DNA of 64,000 bases from Fibrobacterota bacterium (GCA_947466585.1 CANIEU010000001.1:174414-238413); one strand, 5' to 3'; counted from the first letter of the stretch, positions 52,719-62,116 are shown. Notes: a model not told the origin generated them from the sequence alone. Translations and numbers: made by a program.

Positions 52719-54824
52719 CTACAACAGACTCACCGGATCACGGTCCATGCGCAGTTTCACGCCCTTCGGCAACTCGGGCGTCATGCGCGACTGCGCGGTT
52801 TCGGCCAGCCACTGCAACTGGTTCGGGAAATCACCCTTGATCAACACGTGCAACCGCCACGCGTTGCGGATGCGCTTCAGCGCGGCGTAGGCGGGCCCGA
52901 GCAAATCGGCATGCGCCTGCGGCGCCAGCTCGCGCAAGATCACCGCGAAGCGTTCCATCGCACGGCGCACGTCTTCTTCCTTCGCGCCCTGCATCTCGCA
53001 AAGCAGCAAGCGCCGGAAGGGCGGATAGCCGAGTTCCCTGCGCGTCCCGATTTCATTCCGGAAGAACCCCGTGTAATCGTGCGTCAAGGCATGGTTCAGC
53101 AGCGGACTCTCAGGCCGAAAGGTCTGCAACCACACCGCGCCGCCGCCGGCATGTCGCCCCGCGCGCCCCGCGACCTGGGTGATGAGCTGGAATGCGCGTT
53201 CGCCCGCACGGAAGTCCGCGAATTCCAGGCCCGCATCTGCATCCAGCACCCCCACCACGCTCACCTTGGGGAAGTCGTGTCCCTTGGCCACCATCTGGGT
53301 ACCGAGCAGAATGCGCGTTTCGCCTTGACGAAACTCTTCGAGAATGCGTTCCGTCTCGCCCTGCTTCGCCGTGGTGTCGCGATCGAGACGACCGATGGGA
53401 ACGCCGGGAAAAATCGCATTCAGGTTTTCTTCGACCTTCTCCACACCCTTGCCCGCATCGGTGAACACCGTGCCTCCGCATTGCTCGCAGGCGGAATCGG
53501 GTCCGGCGGTATAGCCGCAGTAATGGCACATCAATTCCTGCGTGGAACGATGATACACCAGCGACACCGCGCAATACGGGCAGGTGCGCGGCTCGCCGCA
53601 CGCATTGCACACCCGGCGTGGCGTGTAACCGCGACGATTTAAAAACAGAATCGCCTGTCCGCCCGCATCAAGCGCTTGTTGCACCGCATCGCGTAAGGGA
53701 ATCGACAATAATTGGTTGCCCTGCAAACCCAGCTGCGCGCGCATATCCACCAGTTTCACATCGGGAAGCGGCGCCGCCGTCGCGCGTTCCTTCAATTCGA
53801 TCAACTCATAACGTCCCGCTTGCGCGGCCTGATACGACTCCAAAGAAGGCGTGGCGCTTCCCAGCACCACCGGGCACTGCGATTGCCTGCCGCGGTACAA
53901 GGCCAGATCGCGTGCATGGTAACGCGGCGCGGGATCGCTTTGTTTATAGCTGCCATCGTGCTCTTCATCCACGATGATCAGTCCGAGATTTTCGAGCGGA
54001 GCCAGCGCCGCCGAACGCGCACCCACTACGATATCCGCGTCTCCCGCGAACAATTGCTTCCACAGTTCGCGGCGTGCCGGGTCCGACAAACCGCTGTGAA
54101 AGGCCGGAACAGGGCGACCCAGAAACGCCTCGAAACGTCCAATGGTTTGCGGGGTCAGCGCGATTTCCGGCAGCAGCACCAAAACGCGCTTGCCCGCGTC
54201 TAGCGCGCGTTTGGCGAGATGCAGATACACCAGGGTTTTGCCGCTTCCGGTGATGCCGTGCAGCAAAAAGGTTTTGAAATCCCCGGCATCGAGCGAGGCC
54301 GCCACGCGGGCGATGGCTTCCTGTTGCGGTGCGGTGGGAACTTGCGTGGTGATATGCGCCGGAGCTTGATCGAGACTCCGGGAATCGGTTCCTGCGTCCG
54401 AGGTACTGGTAACGACTTTTCTTCGTTTCACGACCCGTTTGGGCGGGTGGAACAAAAAGTGCGTGGCGGTCTTGGGCAGAGCAGCCTGCAACACCAGAGG
54501 CAAGGGTGTCAGGTAATACGACGAGATCCAGCGCAACAGCTCGATCCATTCGGCCGGCACACGCGCGTCATCGGGGGCGAGACGGGTAATCGGGCGCACG
54601 ACAAACGCCAGCTCCTGCGTTCCCGTTTCCACCACCACACCCGGGACGCTCGTGGTGCGCAGGGGAACTTCCACCAACGTACCCGGACGGAGGTCCGATT
54701 CCGTCAGGGAACCCGACCCATACCAATACGCCTGCGGCATCCCCCCACCGAGGAGAACGAGTGCTTTCAGGGCGTTTTCAGGTGCGGAGGACACGGGTTC
54801 GCTATATAGTATTCTTGACCCCAT
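52719..54824 (-). CDS. priA: Primosomal protein N' (replication restart helicase)
   Basis: A 701-residue SF2 helicase that restarts stalled forks. N-terminal 3'-end-binding domain (about 15-110), Walker A GITGSGKTLVYLHLAK near 191, DEEH near 277, and the eight-cysteine zinc region (CNACGEPRTCPYC, CHYCGY, CEQCGG; about 405-450). GTQMVAKGHDFP and QVAGRAGR are helicase motifs V and VI. The ATG at 54824 is the likely start; a GTG at 54794 is an alternative. A longer open frame upstream overlaps the divergent lipoprotein gene and is not family-like. Confidence 0.93.
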   Translation of the reverse strand: MGSRILYSEPVSSAPENALKALVLLGGGMPQAYWYGSGSLTESDLRPGTLVEVPLRTTSVPGVVVETGTQELAFVVRPITRLAPDDARVPAEWIELLRWISSYYLTPLPLVLQAALPKTATHFLFHPPKRVVKRRKVVTSTSDAGTDSRSLDQAPAHITTQVPTAPQQEAIARVAASLDAGDFKTFLLHGITGSGKTLVYLHLAKRALDAGKRVLVLLPEIALTPQTIGRFEAFLGRPVPAFHSGLSDPARRELWKQLFAGDADIVVGARSAALAPLENLGLIIVDEEHDGSYKQSDPAPRYHARDLALYRGRQSQCPVVLGSATPSLESYQAAQAGRYELIELKERATAAPLPDVKLVDMRAQLGLQGNQLLSIPLRDAVQQALDAGGQAILFLNRRGYTPRRVCNACGEPRTCPYCAVSLVYHRSTQELMCHYCGYTAGPDSACEQCGGTVFTDAGKGVEKVEENLNAIFPGVPIGRLDRDTTAKQGETERILEEFRQGETRILLGTQMVAKGHDFPKVSVVGVLDADAGLEFADFRAGERAFQLITQVAGRAGRHAGGGAVWLQTFRPESPLLNHALTHDYTGFFRNEIGTRRELGYPPFRRLLLCEMQGAKEEDVRRAMERFAVILRELAPQAHADLLGPAYAALKRIRNAWRLHVLIKGDFPNQLQWLAETAQSRMTPELPKGVKLRMDRDPVSLL

Positions 54825-54861
54825 TCCTTCGCCCCGCCGCCTCCCGCCTTCCGGAGAATTC

Positions 54862-55566
54862 ATGCGCCCCTCCCGTTCAGCCTGTTCGATCCTGGTACCC
54901 GCTCTCATCATGATTGCGATGGCGGCTCTCTTTACGGGATGCGGCAAAGCCACGGTACGTCCCTTGGCCACGGATCCGGGTTTCACCATGGCACTCCTGC
55001 GCCAAGACAGCGCGGCGCTGAACGTATCGGAACACGTGCAGGTCAATGAATTCAACAAACCATTCGATGAGTTTTTTGGGTCGGGGTCTGCGCTGGCCGC
55101 ACGTCTTTCGGCCCGCCTTTTAGACTCGCTGAACCACGGGACACCCTCCCTTTCGGTGCGGTCATCCACTCCCGCCGTCGCGGCGCTCTGGCCGAAAGAC
55201 AGCGCCGCCGCAGGCACAGCGGAAGATCTGGAAACCGCGTGGCAAGATCAGGCCCCGAAATTCATTTTGCGCATCCACAACCTGACGGTCGGCAACCACC
55301 GTGAGGCGATTCCCGCGACCATGATTCCCTCGGGTCCGCAGGGCGGAATGGCACCGGCGACCGGCGGCGAAAACGTGGCCTGCATGGTGACGTTCGACGT
55401 GGAGGTGTGGGAGAAAATGAATGAAGACGGATTGGCCGGGCTCACGCGACGTGCAGCCTTCACCGTAACCGGCAAGGCCAATGTGGTATTGTTCGCCAAT
55501 AAAATGGCGCTCGAAGAAGCCATCAGCGCCGCCGTACGCGGGACCCTCGCACAACTTCGCCAGTAG
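54862..55566 (+). CDS. Lipoprotein, unknown
   Basis: A 234-residue exported lipoprotein: signal ILVPALIMIAMAALFTGC with a lipobox ending at Cys near 27. GGAG 6 nt upstream of ATG 54862 supports the start, and a TATAGT box (54805-54810) could be its -10. The mature domain contains FILRIHNLTVGN and MVTFDVEVWEKM, possibly a beta-rich periplasmic domain that resembles proteins of ABC or Lpt-type accessory families, but I cannot name one. It is divergent from priA with only 37 nt between the starts. Confidence 0.65.
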   Translation: MRPSRSACSILVPALIMIAMAALFTGCGKATVRPLATDPGFTMALLRQDSAALNVSEHVQVNEFNKPFDEFFGSGSALAARLSARLLDSLNHGTPSLSVRSSTPAVAALWPKDSAAAGTAEDLETAWQDQAPKFILRIHNLTVGNHREAIPATMIPSGPQGGMAPATGGENVACMVTFDVEVWEKMNEDGLAGLTRRAAFTVTGKANVVLFANKMALEEAISAAVRGTLAQLRQ

Positions 55567-55574
55567 AGTTCGCC

Positions 55575-56819
55575 TTACAACCGGCCGAGACGTTCCACCG
55601 CCGCGCGCAAGGTCTCTTCTTTTTTGCAAAAGCAGAAGCGCAGCAAATCCGTGCGGCCGTCTTTGCCGGGTTTGTAAAATGATGAACCCGGCACCACGGC
55701 GACACCGATGTCTTCGACCAACTTGCGCGCAAACTCCACGTCATTGCGCGGAACCTTTTCGGGTCCGCGCCCGGATTTTCCCGGCTTGCTCAGATGCGCA
55801 GAGGCGTCCGCCATGATGTAATAAGCGCCACGCGGCTTGAAGGGCGCGAAGCCTGCGTCGCGCAACCCCTTCATCAGGTAATCACGACGGTCCCGGTACT
55901 TGATGGCCATGACGGCGTAATAGGACTTGGGCATGGCCAAAGCGCCTTCCACCGCGACCTGCAACGGTGTGGCCGCGCAGACGGTGAGAAAATCGTGCAC
56001 CTTCCGCAGGGCATTGGTCAGCGGCGCGGGCGCAATGGCCCAGCCCACGCGCCATCCCGTGACACCATAGGTTTTGGAGGCGCTGTTGATGGTGATCGTG
56101 CGGTCTTCGAGCCCCGGCACCGATGCCGGGCTCACATGGCGCGCACCGTCGTACAGGATGTGTTCATAGATCTCGTCCGAGAACACCTTCGCGCCCCACT
56201 TCTGGCAATGCTTCGCGATACTCTCGAGTTCGGCGCGCGTGAAGACCTTTCCCGTGGGATTGTGTGGCGAGGTGATGATCACCGCAGCGGTCTTGGGGCC
56301 GAACGCGCGCCCGAGTTCTTTCTCGTCAAAGGTCCATTCGCCTGTTTTTACATCGGGACGCAAGGTGACATGCACCGGTTTCGCGGTCGCGAGATAGCTG
56401 TCGGGTTGATAGTTCTCGTAGAATGGCTGAAAAAGAATAATCTCCTTGCCTGGGTCGACAAGGCCGAGAAAGGCGCAGATCATTGCTTCGGTGGAACCGC
56501 AGGTGACGGTCACCTCGGTCTCGGGGTTCACAGTGATCCGGTTGTAGGCCTTGGCCTTGCGTGCGATGGCGGCGCGCAGACCGGGAGTTCCCCAGGTGAT
56601 CGAGTATTGGTTGTAGTCTTCTTCGATGGCCCGGCTCGAGAACGCTTTGAGTTCGGGAGGGCAGGGAAAATCCGGAAATCCCTGCGCGAGGTTGACCGCA
56701 TCGTGCAGGCGCGCCAAACGGGTCTGCTCGCGGATGACGGATTCGGTGAATCGGCCAATCCGTGCAGCGGGGCGTAACTCAAGTCGCGCGGCGACGGGTA
56801 AAACCTGCTGCTTTTTCAT
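55575..56819 (-). CDS. PLP-dependent aminotransferase class I/II
   Basis: A 414-residue fold-type I aminotransferase. The PLP lysine lies in INSASKTYGVTGWRVGW near 250, with SPHNPTGKVF near 182 and SDEIYEH near 212. The N-terminus NLAQGFPDFPCPPELK is typical of kynurenine/methionine aminotransferases (KAT/YbdL type). The exact amino donor is not evident. It overlaps the nudix gene upstream by 4 nt, in a hemF-nudix-aminotransferase operon. Confidence 0.9.
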   Translation of the reverse strand: MKKQQVLPVAARLELRPAARIGRFTESVIREQTRLARLHDAVNLAQGFPDFPCPPELKAFSSRAIEEDYNQYSITWGTPGLRAAIARKAKAYNRITVNPETEVTVTCGSTEAMICAFLGLVDPGKEIILFQPFYENYQPDSYLATAKPVHVTLRPDVKTGEWTFDEKELGRAFGPKTAAVIITSPHNPTGKVFTRAELESIAKHCQKWGAKVFSDEIYEHILYDGARHVSPASVPGLEDRTITINSASKTYGVTGWRVGWAIAPAPLTNALRKVHDFLTVCAATPLQVAVEGALAMPKSYYAVMAIKYRDRRDYLMKGLRDAGFAPFKPRGAYYIMADASAHLSKPGKSGRGPEKVPRNDVEFARKLVEDIGVAVVPGSSFYKPGKDGRTDLLRFCFCKKEETLRAAVERLGRL

Positions 56820-57496
56820 CCAAGACTTCCGAATTTGAGCTGGTAGAGAAAAAAGCCGAGCATCGGTTGCACGCTCGTGACCCCGGGCGCGGCCTCGGAA
56901 TAAGTTTTCAAGGTCGTCGTGATGTGTTCGCCCTCGTGCGCATGGCCCGCCACCCCGCCTTCCAACGCTCGAAAGGCGGCATCACCGAGCGTAATCTCCG
57001 CCGTGTAGAAGTGCACCGCCTCGTCGGAGAGGCCGGGCGAACTGCACAGCCCTTTGTCCCACAACGGCACCAATGCAGAAGCGTCGACATGCACCCCGGT
57101 TTCCTCTTCGAGTTCACGCAAGGCCGTGGCAGCCGGGTCGTCGTTTCCATCGACCATCCCAGCGGGAAATTCAAGGCTATAGCTGCCGTTCCCCACCCGA
57201 CGTTGCAGGATCATAAGAAAGCGGCGTTCGCCCGTATCGCGGTTCACGCATAGGGGGATCACCACGGAAGCGTGCCCCCGCAAGAGCACGTAGGGAAGCA
57301 GGGGTTTGCCTTCGGGATCTGTTCCCCGCGCTTCAAGAAGCGCGAACAAAGGGTGACCATCACGGCGCCCCAAAACATTCAGCGGCCGCAGGGATTCAAT
57401 CGACCACTTCTCGTCGTTCAAAGATCTTTCCCACGCACGAACCATCGAAAACGCGCGCCACTGCGGAAAAGCTCCGGCGCCGTCTCCGGAAATCAC
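56816..57496 (-). CDS. NUDIX hydrolase
   Basis: A 226-residue NUDIX protein, probably of the ADP-sugar pyrophosphatase type. The Nudix box is GMVDGNDDPAATALRELEEE plus TGV near 130-150; the first glutamate of the box is replaced by Asp, while REL.EE.G is complete. The N-terminal 70 residues carry an ADPRase-like beta region. It begins with GTG in the hemF stop (GTGA overlap) and ends in ATGA with the aminotransferase. The substrate is not known. Confidence 0.82.
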   Translation of the reverse strand: MISGDGAGAFPQWRAFSMVRAWERSLNDEKWSIESLRPLNVLGRRDGHPLFALLEARGTDPEGKPLLPYVLLRGHASVVIPLCVNRDTGERRFLMILQRRVGNGSYSLEFPAGMVDGNDDPAATALRELEEETGVHVDASALVPLWDKGLCSSPGLSDEAVHFYTAEITLGDAAFRALEGGVAGHAHEGEHITTTLKTYSEAAPGVTSVQPMLGFFLYQLKFGSLG

Positions 57497-58380
57497 ATTG
57501 AGGCCCAGTCGCGCGGTTTCAAAAAGTATTCCGTCAATTGCTCTTCGGCACTTCCGGGGTCGGGTTTGAAACCGTAAATCCATTTGCACAACGGCGGGAG
57601 CGACATCAGAATCGATTCGGTGCGCCCGTCGGATTGCAGCCCGAACAGCGTGCCGCGATCCCACACGAGATTGAATTCGGCGTAGCGCGAGCGGCGGTGC
57701 AGTTGGAAGTCGCGTTGCGCGGTGGTAAAAGGTTCTCCGCGTCGCTGGGTAAAGGGACGATACAGATCTGGGAACAAACGTCCGAGACCTTCGACGAAGG
57801 CGAGTTCCGTTTCACGCGGGCCGCGCAGATGGTCGAAAAACAATCCGCCCACACCGCGGGGCTCCTGCCTGTGCTTGAGGTAGAAGTAGTCGTCGCAGAG
57901 TTTTTTATAGGCGACGTAATCGCGCCCGGCATTCTCGCAAAAGGTTTTAAGCGTGCGATGGAATGCGGCCACCATCGGAGCTTCGGGATAGAAGGGCGTC
58001 AGGTCGACGCCGCCTCCAAACCAGTAAACGTCCCCGGCCTCGAAGTAACGGATGTTGAGGTGGATGGTGGGCACGAGCGGACTATGCGGATGCATCACGA
58101 GGCTCACGCCGGTGGCAAAGAACGGGGTGCCTTCGGGAATGTGAAATGCGGTGGCGGCCGAGGCGGGCAAAGACGCTCCCGTCAACGCGGAAAAATTGAC
58201 GCCGCCTTTTTCGAGCAACTCGCCACCGTCGTATACGCGCGTGCGGCCCCCGCCGTTGCCCTTCTCGTACGTCCAGGCGTCTTCGTGATAGCGCACACCG
58301 TTTTCGGCGTCCAAAAAGGCGCAAATATGATCTTGCACGGCGCGGAACCGCTGCGCCACTTCGTCGCGGAAAGATTGCAT
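57493..58380 (-). CDS. hemF: Oxygen-dependent coproporphyrinogen III oxidase
   Basis: A 295-residue HemF, which uses O2 to form protoporphyrinogen IX. The signature TIHLNIRYFEAGDVYWFGGG followed by DLTPFY is near 105-130, and the C-terminal FKPDPGSAEEQLTEYFL is canonical. It shows at least facultative contact with oxygen. It begins a minus-strand operon with the nudix and aminotransferase genes; its upstream region is heptamer element D, shared with the divergent lgt. Confidence 0.95.
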   Translation of the reverse strand: MQSFRDEVAQRFRAVQDHICAFLDAENGVRYHEDAWTYEKGNGGGRTRVYDGGELLEKGGVNFSALTGASLPASAATAFHIPEGTPFFATGVSLVMHPHSPLVPTIHLNIRYFEAGDVYWFGGGVDLTPFYPEAPMVAAFHRTLKTFCENAGRDYVAYKKLCDDYFYLKHRQEPRGVGGLFFDHLRGPRETELAFVEGLGRLFPDLYRPFTQRRGEPFTTAQRDFQLHRRSRYAEFNLVWDRGTLFGLQSDGRTESILMSLPPLCKWIYGFKPDPGSAEEQLTEYFLKPRDWASM

Positions 58381-58392
58381 GGCTGTAAAGAT

Positions 58393-58487
58393 AGCGAACA
58401 GCGGACAGCTTACAGCGAACGTCCAGAGGGGGGTCTTTCCCGTATTTTGAGGTTCGGCTGTAAGCTGTCCGCTTTTCGCTGTAAGCT
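58393..58487. repeat. Heptamer inverted element D (hemF/lgt divergent gap)
   Basis: Left arm: AGCGAAC, AGCGGAC, AGCTTAC, AGCGAAC in phase from 58393 to 58420. Right arm: GTTCGGCT (one extra base), GTAAGCT, GTCCGCT, TTTCGCT, GTAAGCT from 58452 to 58487. The spacer is about 31 nt. It fills most of the region between two divergent genes, so any promoters must lie in or next to it. Confidence 0.9.
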
Positions 58488-58500
58488 AATATTCTCCTCT

Positions 58501-59361
58501 ATGGACACCCTCTCTTTTTGGCAATCCCTTCCCTCGCATATGGACCCGGTCATCTTCCGTCTGGGTTCGTTTCACGTGCAGTGGTACGGCCTCATGTACC
58601 TCGTGGCGTTTGCGATCACCTACCTCCTGGTGAGCAACCGTACGCGCACCGAGCCGGAGCGCTTCGGGCAGTACGATGCCGACTTTCTTCAGAACATCAT
58701 GACCTGGGCCTTCTTCGGGGTGTTGCTCGGCGGGCGGCTCGGCTACGTGCTCTTCTACAACTTCGAGCATTACTTCGCCCATCCGCTCGAAATCGTGTTT
58801 CCGTTCCGCAACGGCCCCGGTGGATTGGAATTCACTGGAATCGCGGGCATGTCGTATCACGGAGGCCTGATCGGCTGCCTGTTGGCCTGCGCATGGTTCT
58901 GCCGGCGTTACAAAGCAGACTTCTGGCATTTGGCAGACCTTTACGCGCCGGCGATACCGCTCGGTTACACCTTCGGCCGCCTCGCCAACTTCATCAACGG
59001 AGAGCTCTGGGGCCGTCCCACCGATGCGCCCATTGGGATGGTCTTCCCCGCCGCGCCGGGCGGCCTTCCGCGCCACCCTTCACAGCTGTACGAAGCCTTC
59101 TTCGAAGGCGTGGTTCTCTTCGCCATCTTGTGGGCCTTGCGCAAACGCCCGTTCCCGCGCGGCTCCTTCGTAGGCTTCTACCTGATCGGGTACGGATTCT
59201 TCCGCTTCTTCATCGAGTACTTCCGCCAACCCGACGCGCAACTCGGCCTGCTCTGGTTCAACGCTTTCTCGCAGGGCCAAATGCTCTGCGTGGTGATGAT
59301 GGTGGTAGGCGCGGGGATCGTGCTCTGGCGCAAGCGCCAAATGGCCCACAGAGCGGCCTAA
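58501..59361 (+). CDS. lgt: Prolipoprotein diacylglyceryl transferase
   Basis: A 286-residue inner membrane enzyme with about seven helices that transfers diacylglycerol to lipobox cysteines. MSYHGGLIGCLLA near 117, the signature GYTFGRLANFINGELWGRPT near 157 and RHPSQLYEA near 190 contain the residues known to be essential. It serves the lipoproteins of this window. No Shine-Dalgarno is seen before ATG 58501; the leader is the right arm of element D. Confidence 0.95.
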   Translation: MDTLSFWQSLPSHMDPVIFRLGSFHVQWYGLMYLVAFAITYLLVSNRTRTEPERFGQYDADFLQNIMTWAFFGVLLGGRLGYVLFYNFEHYFAHPLEIVFPFRNGPGGLEFTGIAGMSYHGGLIGCLLACAWFCRRYKADFWHLADLYAPAIPLGYTFGRLANFINGELWGRPTDAPIGMVFPAAPGGLPRHPSQLYEAFFEGVVLFAILWALRKRPFPRGSFVGFYLIGYGFFRFFIEYFRQPDAQLGLLWFNAFSQGQMLCVVMMVVGAGIVLWRKRQMAHRAA

Positions 59362-59425
59362 GCCCGCAGCCCGGACGAAACCAAACCTCTTTAATCTTGG
59401 TCGTCAGGGGCGCCGGAGCTTCGGG

Positions 59426-59490
59426 CGAGCGAGAGCAGGAGGAACGAGGGAGCGATACCGGAAGTATCGCGACCGAGGCCGACGAACTAA
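59426..59490 (-). repeat. Hairpin-bearing intergenic repeat, copy 1
   Basis: Read on the minus strand: AGTTCGTCG (59488-59480), a 7-bp hairpin GCGATAC-ttccg-GTATCGC (59470-59452), CTCCTGCT (59441-59434) and CTCGCTCG (59433-59426). The same blocks in the same order occur at 63515-63590. Its first bases contain the stop of the DUF2063-like gene. Confidence 0.65.
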
Positions 59491-60398
59491 CGCGACGCCC
59501 GCAGCCCGGTGGAAATCCAACCCAGTTCCGTCCAATCGCGGAACCATCCCCCCACATGCTGCTCCATCGCCTTGAGATCGCGCGGCGTCGCGCCTTTCCG
59601 CGCCGCACGGAACACCTGATCGAGCATGGAAGGCTTGCGCAGCGCCTCCAGCAATAGAAACTCCGCGTGCGTCACGGGTTTCTCATACAGAATGTGATCG
59701 TGCTGATGCACGACCAGACCCTGTCCGGTCGAACCGCCGCGGGTGCGTAATGCGAATCGGCCCGTCAGCGGTTCGTCGGCGAGGCAGCGCGCGCGATACG
59801 CAGTGAAATCCCAATGCAGCCAAAGCGGTGTCACCTGCGGGGCCAGCATCCACGCCTGCGCCGCAGCGGCAGGGTCGGAAGAAGTTGCCGCATCGGAAGC
59901 GGATGCGAAAGCTTCCGTCGGCGCATCGAAGGCACGGGAGAAGGCTTTGTCGTAGGCCGCCGCTTCCAGCACTCGGAGGCGATTCGACCCGCGATAGCGG
60001 CGCCTCAGAAAGTCGGGAAATGCCTGATCCATTTGCGCAAGGTACGGCGAAGCCGGAGGATGCGCGTCGAGGAACCGAATCACCCACGTGTTGAATCCAT
60101 CGAGGCCGATCACATGCAAGGTGCAGGGAAATTCTTCCTGCATGATCGTGATCAAGCGGAACCAATACTGGCGGTTGTAAACTTCCAGACGCTCCAGCCC
60201 GCTCATGCCGCCAACCGTGCGCAAACGCGCGTTCGCTTCGGCGCGCAAACTCGGGCCGTTCACACCCCGCGGTCGGGTCCCGTTGCCCGGCAACAGCGGA
60301 CGCGCAGCGGCCATCCCGAACCAACGCTGGAAATCGACCAAAGCCGGAGGCGCTTTCAGTAATGCCGCAGGCGCTTTATGCAAACGCGTATGGCGCAT
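59487..60398 (-). CDS. HvfC/BufC N-terminal domain (DUF2063) protein
   Basis: A 303-residue protein with the DUF2063 pattern: LERLEVYNRQYWFRLITIMQEEFPCTLHVIGLDGFNTW then FLDAHPPASPYLAQMDQAFPDFL (about 70-145). In known systems this protein partners a DUF692 enzyme and a small peptide in copper-response or methanobactin-like operons; neither partner is present here. The C-terminal part (about 200-303) is less conserved. It follows an FtsB-like gene by 10 nt, so it may be an orphan reused for something else. Confidence 0.75.
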   Translation of the reverse strand: MRHTRLHKAPAALLKAPPALVDFQRWFGMAAARPLLPGNGTRPRGVNGPSLRAEANARLRTVGGMSGLERLEVYNRQYWFRLITIMQEEFPCTLHVIGLDGFNTWVIRFLDAHPPASPYLAQMDQAFPDFLRRRYRGSNRLRVLEAAAYDKAFSRAFDAPTEAFASASDAATSSDPAAAAQAWMLAPQVTPLWLHWDFTAYRARCLADEPLTGRFALRTRGGSTGQGLVVHQHDHILYEKPVTHAEFLLLEALRKPSMLDQVFRAARKGATPRDLKAMEQHVGGWFRDWTELGWISTGLRASR

Positions 60399-60408
60399 CG
60401 CAGGGCAC

Positions 60409-60759
60409 CTACCGTTTGTTGTCGGAGGGTTCAGAGCCGTCCGCCCGTTCGGAAGCCGGTTCGACGAAACGATATACCTTCTCCCCCGGGCGGATCATGC
60501 CGAGTTCCTTGCGGGCGATTTTCTCCAGGTAGGCCGTGTCGGTGAGCAACCGGTTTTTCTCGACCAACAGTTCCCGCTTGCGGGTTTCAAGACTGTCGAT
60601 CTCGCGCCGGATGGCGGCCTTCTGGTCGCGCAGCGCCTCCACCTTCAACAACCCGCGCGGCCCTGTCATCACCTGATACACCACGAAAAGCAGTGCGAAG
60701 GGCAAAAGCCACAGCAACCAGCGGCGACGGAAGATCGGTGGTTTTTCGGGATGCGACAT
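60409..60759 (-). CDS. FtsB/DivIC-like septum formation initiator protein
   Basis: A 116-residue protein: cytoplasmic basic start, one membrane helix (about 13-31, WLLWLLPFALLFVVYQVM), then a coiled coil (about 40-75) and the conserved end YLEKIARKELGMIRPGE typical of FtsB/DivIC. Such proteins bridge FtsL and FtsQ at the divisome. It lies between dprA and the DUF2063-like gene. The assignment to FtsB versus DivIC is a matter of naming. Confidence 0.85.
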   Translation of the reverse strand: MSHPEKPPIFRRRWLLWLLPFALLFVVYQVMTGPRGLLKVEALRDQKAAIRREIDSLETRKRELLVEKNRLLTDTAYLEKIARKELGMIRPGEKVYRFVEPASERADGSEPSDNKR

Positions 60760-60800
60760 GGGGGATAAGGTAAAACAGGGAATGCGGATCGGGAACGCGT

Positions 60801-62087
60801 CTAAACGGCACCGATGATTCGGTACGCTGCGCCCGGCAACCGGCTGACCTTGCCGCTCATTTCGAGGCGCAACAACGCTTCCAGAAGCCGGGCTCCCACC
60901 TGCGCCTCCGGCGCATCCAACAGATCCGGCCAAAGCCCCTGTTCCCGTGCACGCGCCGCCAAGGCATCCAGACCGCAAACGGAATCCGCGCCCCAAAGGC
61001 GCAGTACCGGATCTTCCGGAGTCGCTGCCGCCGTGGTAAAACTCCGCGAGCGCTGGGGCGATGTGGCACGAGAACCGGTGCGGGAAAAGGTGTGCGAATC
61101 ATTCTGTGAGGCGACGTAGGACGCAGCCTGGAATGACCTGGTTGCCGAACCGCGGTCCGCCCCGTCCAGTACCCGGATGATGTCTTCGGCAGAGGCGGCG
61201 AGCAATGCGCCCTTGCGCAGCAGGGCATTCGTGCCCGACGAGACGCTGCTGAAAATCGGCCCCGGCACCGCGAACAGGGGTTTGCCCTGTGTGCGCGCAT
61301 GCGCCGCCGTGAGCAGCGCGCCGCTTTTCTCGCCCGCTTCCACCACGATGGTGGCGCGGGATAAGGCGCTGATCAAACGGTTGCGTCGCGGAAAATAGGC
61401 GGGCAAGGGTTGCGTTCCCGGTGGAAACTCCGAGATCACCGCACCGTACTTTCCGGAGTCCGCCTCGATACGGCGGCGCACCTCGAGGTTCTCGATCGGG
61501 TAAGGGATATCCAAGCCGCACCCGATCACCGCCAGGGTGCGACCGGTGCCCTCCACCGCGCCCGATGGCGCGCCCGCTAAGGCCCCCGCATGGGCCGCAC
61601 CGTCGATTCCCAGCGCGAGCCCTGAAACAATGGTGAATCCCTGGGCCGCAAGATCTCGGGCAAGGGTGATGGCTACCTCGCGGCCGTAGGCCGTCGGGGT
61701 ACGCGTCCCCACGATGGCTACCGCGCGGGCATCTTGCGGCATCCATTCTCCGCGCAGATAAAGCAGTGGCGGGGGGGCCTCCAAAATGGCCAATGGCTCC
61801 GGATAGCCAGGCCAAACCGGGGCCCTCAAGGAAATCTCGTCTTTCTCACAGCGATGCACCAAGGCCTTCCACTCCTCAAACCGGGGCCCTCTGGCGAGCG
61901 AGGCGGACATCGGAGCCGACAAACGGGGCCACGCTTCCTTCCAAGTCTCGGGCGTGGCCGCATAAACTGCCTCCGGAGACCCGAACCGGGCCAAAAGCCG
62001 GGCGAATCCGGCATATCCAAGCCCGTGTTGTGAAGCCAAACACCCGTAAAAAATTGATTTTTCGGATAAAAATAAGAATTTTCCCAT
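60801..62087 (-). CDS. dprA: DNA-processing protein DprA
   Basis: A 428-residue RecA loader for natural transformation. Rossmann-like core with IVGTRTPTAYGREVAITLARDL near 126, VSGLALGIDGAAHAGAL near 155, GCGLDIPYP near 195 and SALLTAAHA-like region (SGALLTAAHARTQGKPLFAVPGP), and a C-terminal winged helix (about 355-425). An N-terminal SAM-like domain (about 15-85) is present. Divergent from mazG. Confidence 0.93.
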   Translation of the reverse strand: MGKFLFLSEKSIFYGCLASQHGLGYAGFARLLARFGSPEAVYAATPETWKEAWPRLSAPMSASLARGPRFEEWKALVHRCEKDEISLRAPVWPGYPEPLAILEAPPPLLYLRGEWMPQDARAVAIVGTRTPTAYGREVAITLARDLAAQGFTIVSGLALGIDGAAHAGALAGAPSGAVEGTGRTLAVIGCGLDIPYPIENLEVRRRIEADSGKYGAVISEFPPGTQPLPAYFPRRNRLISALSRATIVVEAGEKSGALLTAAHARTQGKPLFAVPGPIFSSVSSGTNALLRKGALLAASAEDIIRVLDGADRGSATRSFQAASYVASQNDSHTFSRTGSRATSPQRSRSFTTAAATPEDPVLRLWGADSVCGLDALAARAREQGLWPDLLDAPEAQVGARLLEALLRLEMSGKVSRLPGAAYRIIGAV

Positions 62088-62116
62088 AAGTGAACAAATA
62101 TAGACTGCTTTAATGA

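Noticed and set aside
57538-58500. Long plus-strand frame running into lgt
   Set aside because: The first part is antisense to hemF; Lgt similarity begins only at the ATG at 58501.
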